Shown here: one piece after another, positions 1-7,337 of the stretch
Layout of the letters: every line of letters begins with the position of its first letter
How positions within the stretch are numbered: the first letter of the stretch is position 1
Assembly (NCBI RefSeq): GCF_025753795.1
Contig: NZ_JAOWPS010000002.1
Coordinates: 310,001 to 374,000 of the forward strand
Length of the DNA: 64,000 bases
Direction of reading: 5' to 3'
Origin: Mesorhizobium sp. YC-39
GTDB lineage: Bacteria > Pseudomonadota > Alphaproteobacteria > Rhizobiales > Rhizobiaceae
The notes under the pieces: generated by a model
What the model saw: the letters and a program-made list of their open reading frames with translations, nothing else
Told to the model about the DNA's origin: nothing
Database searches by the model: none
Made by a program: the position numbers and the translations under genes

Positions 1-936
1 GAGGTCAGGTACGACGCTGGCGCGTTCTGGCTGCACGATGTCTCGCGCAATGGAACCTTCATCAACGGATCGAGCCAGCGCATGACTGGCCCGCATAGAC
101 TCAGTCATGGCGACCGGCTGCTGATCGGCCGCTACGTCATCTCCGTAGCGATTGATGACGAGCGCGCGACGACAGGCCATGCTCAAGGCAATCGCGGTTC
201 GACGCAACGGGAAATGCCGGTTACCACGGGCCGACCGCTGGATTTCAGCAACGAGCCTTTCTTCAGTCCGGCCGAGCAGCAACTCCGGCAGCGGGCGTCA
301 GCGTCGACGTCTTCCTTGCTGCAGCCTATTCCTCCGCCCTCGACGGAGCCAGCACCGCGCGCCCCTGACGCAGACGAGGTGCTGCGGGCAATCGCAATCG
401 GAGCCGGCATTTCACCGGAATTGCTTCAATTGCGTGACAAGCATGAAGTCGCTGCCGAAATCGGCGCGGTGCTGCGGACGGTGGTCGAGGAACTGGCCTT
501 GCTGCTGAAAGCACGGGCGGCTGCGAAAATACTGGCCAAGAGCACACACCGGACGATGATAAGTGCCGCGGATAACAATCCCCTAAAGTTCGTCCCGGGA
601 ACCGACGACATCCTTGAGATCATGTTCGCGCGGCGCAGAGCCGGCTATCTCGATGCCAGGCACAGTATCGAAGACGCGTTCCGCGATCTCAAGACGCACG
701 AATTTGCCACCTATGCAGCCATGCAAGCTGCTCTCTCCCGGCTGCTTGACGACTTGTCGCCCGAGGCGATCGGCAAAAAGCTTCCGCCGACCTCGTTCAG
801 TTCGAAGAAAGGCCTGGCCTGGGATGCCTTTGTCGCCAAATGGCGGACCATGGAGGAAGCCCACGAAAACGGCATGCTGGACATATTCCTGGCCTATTTC
901 AGCGAAGCCTATGCCAAGGCCGACAAGCAAAAATAG
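1..936 (+). CDS. tagH: TagH/ImpI, T6SS FHA-domain protein (5' partial)
   Basis: The frame is open from base 1, so the N-terminus lies outside the window. The first 40 residues are the second half of an FHA domain (SRNGTFINGS, then HGDRLLIG), the fold that binds phosphothreonine peptides. A Pro/Ala-rich linker leads to a helical C-terminal domain (NPLKFVPGTDD, then AFRDLKTHEFATYAAMQAAL) typical of TagH/ImpI. In Agrobacterium, Fha binds phosphorylated TssL and activates secretion; tssL, a Ser/Thr kinase and a PP2C phosphatase all follow here, so the same role is inferred. In several rhizobial imp clusters tssK follows tagH, but here the next gene is tssL. Confidence 0.88.
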   Translation, partial: EVRYDAGAFWLHDVSRNGTFINGSSQRMTGPHRLSHGDRLLIGRYVISVAIDDERATTGHAQGNRGSTQREMPVTTGRPLDFSNEPFFSPAEQQLRQRASASTSSLLQPIPPPSTEPAPRAPDADEVLRAIAIGAGISPELLQLRDKHEVAAEIGAVLRTVVEELALLLKARAAAKILAKSTHRTMISAADNNPLKFVPGTDDILEIMFARRRAGYLDARHSIEDAFRDLKTHEFATYAAMQAALSRLLDDLSPEAIGKKLPPTSFSSKKGLAWDAFVAKWRTMEEAHENGMLDIFLAYFSEAYAKADKQK

Positions 937-1346
937 GCTGGGAAGACTGAATCGGGCGCATGCCCCGGAAATCGGATCGTTTGCTGCGCTGACCTTCGGT
1001 TGCGAAACGGATTGGGCGACTTGAAAGTATTGGAGCGTCCTTTGCGAGTCCAAAGGACGCGCGGCGCTGTAGTTGGCGAAGAAAAAATCCTTTCGCAGCA
1101 CTGCTTTAGGTTCCAATCGACAGCTTCTGAGATTACGATCACATACGACAGTTCGCCAGCGGGTAAGGCTGATTGACCTAGGGGTCTGCGGCAAATGTCA
1201 TGTTACGGCGGGATAGTGTTTTGTAGCCGACCTTCTTCCAGACACTGCCTTCGTCAGCAGCGCCTGCATTTCCTGCACATGACCAGGAACCGTTTTGCGC
1301 TTGTCTGGCGCAAGCGCGGGCATCGCGGCTGGACGGAATATCCGCA
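937..1346. other. 410-base gap between tagH and tssL, no gene seen
   Basis: No convincing reading frame on either strand. The gap holds one 26-base perfect hairpin (1035-1060) and otherwise unremarkable sequence. It sits where tssK (impJ) is found in several imp-type T6SS operons. No stretch here translates into anything I can recognise as TssK, so tssK is either elsewhere or lost. Confidence 0.6.
1035..1060. repeat. perfect 10-bp-stem hairpin, intergenic palindrome
   Basis: Arms GCGTCCTTTG and CAAAGGACGC are exact reverse complements around a 6-base loop. No T-run follows, so it is not a standard terminator. The GGACGCGCGGCGCT continuation resembles intergenic palindromes that recur in Mesorhizobium genomes. 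That resemblance is from memory. Confidence 0.55.
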
Positions 1347-2858
1347 ATGAGCTCGAAGGACAATCCTTCCGGCCCGGCGGGCAAGACCGTCATTCGCGCA
1401 AATCCACGGCGCGAGCAGAAATCGCCGCCGGCTGCACAGGGACCTGTTCTCGGCAGCAGGCAGCCCTCGCCGGTCAAGGATTCAACCATTTTCGATCCGG
1501 GTGTCGGCTCACATACGCCCCCGGGCTGGACATCCGGAACTGTGATCTATCAAGGCGCGCTTTCCAACGCCGCGATGGCAACCGGCTCTTCCGCGGCGGC
1601 GCCGGCCATGCAGCAGGATGTCCTGCTCAACGCCACGGACAGCGTCAGATATTCCGCGGCAAACCCGATCCTCGCCGCGGCCGCGCCCTTGCTGATGCTG
1701 TTCGGCCAGCTCAGGCTGTTGCCCGTCGAAAGACAGGCGGAGCCGTTGGCGGAACATGTCGCCGATGAGATTGAAAAGTTCGACCGCACAATGGAGAAAT
1801 CAGGCGTTCCTGAAGAGGATGCCCGGATCGCAAAATTCGCCCTTTGCGAAACCGCTGACGATCTGATCGGCAACCTGCCTTGGCCCAAGAAAGACGCCTG
1901 GGCGCAGCATAGCTTGCTGCCGCGGTTCTTCCACGTCGAACCCACCGGCACCGGCTTCTTCGAAGCGCTGAACAAGCTGCTGGCCACCCCGGAGGCACAT
2001 TACGATTTGCTGGAACTGATGCATGCCTGCCTGTCATTGGGGTTCGAAGGCCAGTATCGGGGCCTGGCGCGCGAGGACACCAATCTCGAACGCGTCCGAC
2101 GCGACGTCTACGACACACTCCGCTACTTCAGGGCTCGCGCCGACGAAGAGGTCTCGCCGCACTGGCAGGGCATGGCTGCGACAATGGCGAAGTCGTCGAC
2201 CCGGCTGCCGCTCTGGGTCGTTGCGGCTGCTGCATCGGCGCTGTTGACGGCGGCATTCTTCACGTTGAGGGTGTTCATCACCAATGAGGGCGATGCCGTT
2301 GCCGGCGAACTGCTGGCCCTCAATCCATCGACGCCGGTCACCATCGAGCGCGCTAGCGTGGCGCCCTTGGCCGAGCCGATGAAAGTCGCCCCGCCTGTCG
2401 CCGCCACCCCCACCCAGATCGATCGCATCCGCGCTGCACTGGCCAAGGATATCGCGCGCGGCGGGCTGATCGTCGGCACGCAAGGCAGGTTCATCGTGGT
2501 GGAGATCAACAATCTCCTGCTGTTCCAGTCCGGCAGGGCCGAGATAAAGCCGGAATTCGGGCCGATAGCCGCAGACATTGCCGCCGCGCTGGAACCCGAG
2601 CCCGGACCGATCAGGATCGTCGGCCATACGGACAATGTGAAGCCGCGAAAATCGAGCGCGTTCAAATCCAACTTCGACCTGTCCGTCGCCCGGGCGCAGG
2701 CTGTCGAAGGCATGATGGCGCCGCGGTTCAGCCAGCCTTCGCGGATCACGGTCGAGGGCAAGGGCGAGGACGAGCCGATCGCCGACAATGCGACGCCGGA
2801 AGGCCGCGCCCAGAATCGCCGTGTCGACGTGATGATCCCCAAGGAGGAGACATTGTGA
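1347..2858 (+). CDS. tssL: TssL/ImpK (DotU/IcmH family) fused to OmpA domain
   Basis: 503 aa. TssL is the inner-membrane partner of TssM in the T6SS membrane complex. A flexible N-terminus (about 1-85) precedes the helical DotU domain (about 90-270), one transmembrane helix (about 289-310, LPLWVVAAAASALLTAAFF) and a C-terminal OmpA-like peptidoglycan-binding domain (about 385-500: IRIVGHTDNV, then GRAQNRRVDVMI). The N-terminus has Thr at residue 14 in GKTVIRANP; in A. tumefaciens TssL Thr14 is the PpkA phosphorylation site bound by Fha. The ATG is preceded only by a weak GGA, and no better in-frame start was found. TssM begins 22 bases downstream. Confidence 0.93.
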   Translation: MSSKDNPSGPAGKTVIRANPRREQKSPPAAQGPVLGSRQPSPVKDSTIFDPGVGSHTPPGWTSGTVIYQGALSNAAMATGSSAAAPAMQQDVLLNATDSVRYSAANPILAAAAPLLMLFGQLRLLPVERQAEPLAEHVADEIEKFDRTMEKSGVPEEDARIAKFALCETADDLIGNLPWPKKDAWAQHSLLPRFFHVEPTGTGFFEALNKLLATPEAHYDLLELMHACLSLGFEGQYRGLAREDTNLERVRRDVYDTLRYFRARADEEVSPHWQGMAATMAKSSTRLPLWVVAAAASALLTAAFFTLRVFITNEGDAVAGELLALNPSTPVTIERASVAPLAEPMKVAPPVAATPTQIDRIRAALAKDIARGGLIVGTQGRFIVVEINNLLLFQSGRAEIKPEFGPIAADIAAALEPEPGPIRIVGHTDNVKPRKSSAFKSNFDLSVARAQAVEGMMAPRFSQPSRITVEGKGEDEPIADNATPEGRAQNRRVDVMIPKEETL

Positions 2859-2880
2859 GCACGGCCGGCTGGAAGCGCCC

Positions 2881-5800
2881 ATGACGCGTTGGCTGCTGCG
2901 GATATTCAGCGTCATCGCGTTGGCCGGTTTCGCGGCAACCATCTGGTTTGCCGGGCCATTGATCCGCTTTGCCGACACCCGCCCGCTTGGTCCTGTCTGG
3001 CTGCGTGGCGCGATCATAGGCGTCACCCTGGCGATCGCGGCGCTCTTCTACGGCTTCCGTTTCTGGCAAATGCGAAAGGCGCAGAAAGCGCTCGAAGCGG
3101 CAATCGTCCGCAACGACGACAGGGATGGCGACTCGCAGGTGCTCGAGGCGCGCATGAACGAGGCCATTGCGACGCTGAAGCGGTCGAGCGGCAAGCGCAA
3201 CTTCCTCTATGCGATCCCCTGGTACATCATCATCGGACCGCCCGGCGCAGGCAAGACGACGGCGCTGGTCAATTCGGGCCTGAAATTTCCGCTTGCCGGG
3301 TCGGGTGACGCCCAGCCGGTGGCCGGTATCGGCGGCACACGGTCCTGCGACTGGTGGTTCACCGACGAGGCGGTGCTGATCGACACCGCCGGACGCTACA
3401 CGACGCAGGATTCGCACGCGCCGAGCGACAAGAAGAGCTGGCTCGCCTTTCTAGCGCTGCTCAAGAAATACCGTACCAGGCAACCGATAAACGGCGTCAT
3501 CCTGGCCATCAGCCTTGCCGATCTCATCGGCCTCGATGATCAGCAGTTGGACGCCCATATCGTCGAAATACGCAGTCGCCTGCGAGAAATCCACGAGACG
3601 CTGAAAATCCAGTTCCCGGTCTACCTGCTTTTCACCAAGGCCGACCTTGTTTCCGGGTTCATGGACTATTTCGGCGGGTTCGACGAGCAGCGCCGACGCA
3701 AGGTATGGGGCGCGACATTCCAGACCACGGATCGCAACAAGAACATGGTCGGCGAGGCTCCGGCCGAGTTCGAGGCGCTGGCAAAACGGCTAGCGGAGGA
3801 GATACCCGACCGGCTGCAGGAGGAGGCTGATCCTGTCGCGCGCATATCCATCTTTGGCTTTCCGGCACAATTTGGCGCGCTGAAAGGTCGGATTACCACT
3901 TTCGTCGCCAGCCTGTTCGATCCGGCCCGCAGCCAGGTGAATGTCAGCCTGCGTGGACTATATTTTTCGTCAGGCACGCAAGAAGGGACACCGATTGACC
4001 AGGTGCTGGGCGCAATCGGCCGCAGTTTCGGCAGTATTTCCAGGGAGCATCTGTCCGGCACCGGCAAAAGCTTCTTTTTGCACGACTTTCTCACCCGCGT
4101 CATTTTTGCGGAGGCCGGGTGGGTTTCATACGACAAATCGGCTGAAAGGCGTGCGGCGATCGCCAGATATAGCGGCCTTGGCATAATAGCGTTGATCGCT
4201 GCAGCGGCTCTGGGCACCTTGGCCCTGAGCTTTACGGCCAACAGGTCGCTGATCGCCTCTACAACGCAAGCTGTAAGCCAGTATCGCCAGACGGCAGCCC
4301 CATTGCTCAAAAGCACAACGGTCACCGATGTCGATCTCGAAAACGTCATTGGCCCGCTCGACCAACTGCGCAATCTGCCGGCAGGGTTCGAAACCGGCGA
4401 CTTGCCGACACCGGTCGAGGAGACGTTCGGCCTCAGTCAGCGCGAAAGACTTCTTTCGGCATCCAAAACGGCATACCGGCAAGCCTTGGAGCGAACATTC
4501 CGCGCGAGGCTGTTGATTCAGGCCGAGCGGACGATCCAGGCCAAGATGGCTGACCCCGCCGCTCTCTATGAACCGTTGAAAATCTATCTGATGCTTGGCG
4601 GCAAGGCGCCGAAGGTCGACGACGCGTTGATCGTTTCCTGGATGAGGCAGGATTGGGAGCAAAACCGGTATCCGGGCGAAAACAACCGCGAGGGACGGGC
4701 GCAGCTCGAAAAGCATCTGCGCGCCATGCTTACACTGGACGACGCCTATGACCCGGTTTTCGAACTTAACCGGCCGCTTGTCGAATCCGCCCAGCGCTCG
4801 CTCGGACGCATGAGCCTTGCCGATCGCGCCAACGCATTGATCAAGTCAGCTGTATACGCGGCAGCGCTGGCCGATTTTTCTGTTTCCGCGAAAGGTGGCC
4901 CGGAAGCGCCGTTGCTGTTCGAGCGTATCGACGGCAGCGATCTGTCTGATGTTCGTGTTCCCGGTATCTACACCTATGCCGGCTTCAACGACTTTTACCT
5001 TGGTCAACTCTCGAGCGTCGCGCAGATGCTGGTCGACGACCAATGGGTACTCGGCGGTGGCGGCGAGCAAGGCGGCATCGATCAGGAACTGCTCAAGCTC
5101 GGCCCAGAACTTCTCGATCGCTACGGGAAGGAGTTCGCCGCGGCGTGGAACGCCGTTCTCGATGAATTGAGGTTCAAAGCGATGCTGAAAGACAAGCCGC
5201 ACTATATCGCGCTTTCCGCCGCTGCGTCACCAACCTCGCCGATCGACCAGCTTTTTACGGCGATAGCCGACGAGACAGCCTTGACGCGGGAAGCTGGACG
5301 CAGCGGAGCCTCCGATGCCGAACCAGAATCCGGCGCGGTTCCGCAGAAGGCTGCAGATATCGCCAAGGGCTTGGCCCGCATCGGCATTCAGATTGCTACA
5401 GGCAAATCGCAAAGCCGCGCCGGCGCGGGATCCGCTGACCTGCAAAGCCAGCATCCCGGGGGAAAAATCGAAGCGCAGTTCAGATCATTCCAGACGCTGG
5501 TGAACGGTTCTGCCGGACGCCGCCCGATCGATGCATTGACCCAGAATTTCCGTGACATCTACCAGAGCCTGCAACTGGCGGCCGACGTTCCTTTGCAGAC
5601 GGAACGCGTCAACACGAATCTGCAGCTGCAGATATCCACCCTTCGCGCCAATGCCTCGCGTCTGCCCAAACAGCTCTCACGCATGGTCAACGCCACGGCC
5701 GACGAGTTTGAGGGCAACGTCGCCGAAACCTCGGTAGCGAATCTGAACCAGATGCTCGACCAGACGGTGACACGCGCCTGCGAAGAGGCGGTCAACGGAC

Positions 5801-6435
5801 ATTATCCTTTCGCCGGCAATGGCACTGACGACATTGCGATGGCGGATTTCGCGAAACTGTTCGCTCCAGGCGGGCTGATGGACCGGTTCTTCGCACAAAA
5901 TCTCGCATCGCTGATCGACATGACAGGCCAGGACTGGAGTTGGAAACAGGATGCGCGGTTCGGGCGCGACCTCGCGAAATCGACCTTGAAAGACTTCCAG
6001 CTGGCTGCGGAAATCCGCAACGCCTTCTTTCCCTCGGGTGGTTCTGTGCCGTCGGTGAGCGTCACCTTTACGCCGTTTTCACTGCATGGCGATGCCGATG
6101 TGGCGATACTCGACGTCGATGGCCAGATCGTCCAAAGCAATCAGGCGGGCAATGCGCCAAGCACGGTGACCTGGCCGAGCGGCACGGCTTCCGCGTCCGC
6201 CAGCCTGAGCCTCATGCCGGAAATGCCAGGCCGTGAGTCCGCCATCAAGTTCGACGGTCCGTGGGCACTGAAGCGACTGCTGGACAAGGCGGCCATCACC
6301 AGCACCAGCGGCAACACGGAAGCCCGCTTCGTGATCGGCGGACGCGACGTCGCCTACACGATCCAGACCGGTTCGGACCCCAACCCGTTCCTCCTTCCTG
6401 CGCTTTCCGGGTTCAGCTGCCCAAAGGCGTTCTGA
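2881..6435 (+). CDS. tssM: TssM/IcmF, T6SS membrane-complex ATPase-like protein
   Basis: 1184 aa, the usual length for TssM. Two N-terminal transmembrane helices (about 5-26 and 43-63) are followed by a cytoplasmic NTPase domain with Walker A GPPGAGKTT (about 119-127) and LIDTAGRY. A third membrane helix (about 430-450, GLGIIALIAAAALGTLALSF) leads into the long periplasmic IcmF/VasK region. The start is ATG with GGAAG upstream. TssM bridges TssL to the outer-membrane lipoprotein TssJ; no tssJ-like gene was seen, in keeping with agrobacterial-type systems as I recall them. The stop is followed after one base by the ATG of a 44-codon frame. Confidence 0.95.
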   Translation: MTRWLLRIFSVIALAGFAATIWFAGPLIRFADTRPLGPVWLRGAIIGVTLAIAALFYGFRFWQMRKAQKALEAAIVRNDDRDGDSQVLEARMNEAIATLKRSSGKRNFLYAIPWYIIIGPPGAGKTTALVNSGLKFPLAGSGDAQPVAGIGGTRSCDWWFTDEAVLIDTAGRYTTQDSHAPSDKKSWLAFLALLKKYRTRQPINGVILAISLADLIGLDDQQLDAHIVEIRSRLREIHETLKIQFPVYLLFTKADLVSGFMDYFGGFDEQRRRKVWGATFQTTDRNKNMVGEAPAEFEALAKRLAEEIPDRLQEEADPVARISIFGFPAQFGALKGRITTFVASLFDPARSQVNVSLRGLYFSSGTQEGTPIDQVLGAIGRSFGSISREHLSGTGKSFFLHDFLTRVIFAEAGWVSYDKSAERRAAIARYSGLGIIALIAAAALGTLALSFTANRSLIASTTQAVSQYRQTAAPLLKSTTVTDVDLENVIGPLDQLRNLPAGFETGDLPTPVEETFGLSQRERLLSASKTAYRQALERTFRARLLIQAERTIQAKMADPAALYEPLKIYLMLGGKAPKVDDALIVSWMRQDWEQNRYPGENNREGRAQLEKHLRAMLTLDDAYDPVFELNRPLVESAQRSLGRMSLADRANALIKSAVYAAALADFSVSAKGGPEAPLLFERIDGSDLSDVRVPGIYTYAGFNDFYLGQLSSVAQMLVDDQWVLGGGGEQGGIDQELLKLGPELLDRYGKEFAAAWNAVLDELRFKAMLKDKPHYIALSAAASPTSPIDQLFTAIADETALTREAGRSGASDAEPESGAVPQKAADIAKGLARIGIQIATGKSQSRAGAGSADLQSQHPGGKIEAQFRSFQTLVNGSAGRRPIDALTQNFRDIYQSLQLAADVPLQTERVNTNLQLQISTLRANASRLPKQLSRMVNATADEFEGNVAETSVANLNQMLDQTVTRACEEAVNGHYPFAGNGTDDIAMADFAKLFAPGGLMDRFFAQNLASLIDMTGQDWSWKQDARFGRDLAKSTLKDFQLAAEIRNAFFPSGGSVPSVSVTFTPFSLHGDADVAILDVDGQIVQSNQAGNAPSTVTWPSGTASASASLSLMPEMPGRESAIKFDGPWALKRLLDKAAITSTSGNTEARFVIGGRDVAYTIQTGSDPNPFLLPALSGFSCPKAF

Positions 6436-6436
6436 G

Positions 6437-6571
6437 ATGACCTTCCAAAGGCAACAGGCGCTCAGACTTGATTTCGATACTCTAATATTCGCGCCTGTGG
6501 CAAACTGGCGCGAGCATGTGCTGGAAAATGCGCCGCAGAGGACGCTTGCTAAGCGCTTGGTGGCAAATTGA
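6437..6571 (+). CDS. 44-aa small ORF between tssM and pppA
   Basis: An ATG lies one base after the tssM stop. The frame runs 44 codons and ends in TGA overlapping the proposed TTG start of the phosphatase gene (TTGA). I do not recognise the peptide (begins MTFQRQQALRLDFDT). Position and overlaps suggest translational coupling across the operon. In A. tumefaciens TagF is fused to PppA at this point, so a TagF remnant is conceivable, but no TagF motif is visible. It may be fortuitous. Confidence 0.35.
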   Translation: MTFQRQQALRLDFDTLIFAPVANWREHVLENAPQRTLAKRLVAN

Positions 6572-7332
6572 ACAATGTCGCCCTTCCCTTTGAAAGCTTC
6601 GGCGTTAGCCACAGAGGCTGTGTCCGCGAGCTCAATGAAGACAGCTATCTGGTCGAGCCGGAAACTGGCCTGTGGGTGGTGGCCGACGGAATGGGTGGAC
6701 ATGATGCCGGAGAAGTCGCTTCAGCCAGCATCGTCGATCATCTGGCAACGATCGGCATCGCAAGTTCCGCACCGGATCTTCGCGCGCGCTTCGAGGACCG
6801 ATTGAGCCGGGCCAATGCCGAGATCCGCAGGATATCGGAGTCTCGCGGCATAACCATAGGCTCCACCGTCGCCGCCCTGCTGGCGATGAATGGGCGGTTT
6901 GCATGCCTGTGGGCGGGCGACAGCCGGGTCTATCTGATCCGCAACGCCTCGATCTCGCAAATTTCGAAGGACCATACCGAAGTTCAGGAACTTCTCGACA
7001 GGGGCATGATCAGCGCGGCCGAAGCGCTCACCTGGCCGCGCCGCAATGTCATTACGCATGCAGTTGGGGTCAGCGACGAGATCGTCATCGATTTCCAGCA
7101 AGGCGAAATCATGCCCGGGGACATTTTCGTGTTGAGCACCGATGGGCTGACGGCGCACGTCACCGACGCCGAGATCGAGGCGGCAGCGGTGTCCGCTACA
7201 CCTCAGGCGGCGTGCGAGAACCTGCTGCAAACGGTGCTGGCGCGCGGCGGAACTGACAATGTCACGATCGTGCTGGTGAAGATCGGCGACGGGAGCAACG
7301 GATCCCGTCCTGATCTACCCGCGGAGGTTTGA
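6568..7332 (+). CDS. pppA: PP2C-type Ser/Thr phosphatase, PppA-like
   Basis: 254 aa with the full PP2C metal-site motif set: NEDSYLVEPE, VVADGMGGHDAGE, GSTVAALL, WAGDSRVYLIR, SKDHTEVQELLDRG, LSTDGLTAHV and GGTDNVTIV. It removes phosphate from Ser/Thr; next to tagH and a Ser/Thr kinase it should be the off-switch of T6SS threonine phosphorylation. The proposed TTG start overlaps the stop of the 44-codon frame. The first in-frame ATG would remove the conserved NEDS motif, so TTG is preferred. No strong ribosome binding site precedes it, consistent with coupled translation. Confidence 0.9.
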   Translation: MNNVALPFESFGVSHRGCVRELNEDSYLVEPETGLWVVADGMGGHDAGEVASASIVDHLATIGIASSAPDLRARFEDRLSRANAEIRRISESRGITIGSTVAALLAMNGRFACLWAGDSRVYLIRNASISQISKDHTEVQELLDRGMISAAEALTWPRRNVITHAVGVSDEIVIDFQQGEIMPGDIFVLSTDGLTAHVTDAEIEAAAVSATPQAACENLLQTVLARGGTDNVTIVLVKIGDGSNGSRPDLPAEV

Positions 7333-7337
7333 GGCTG

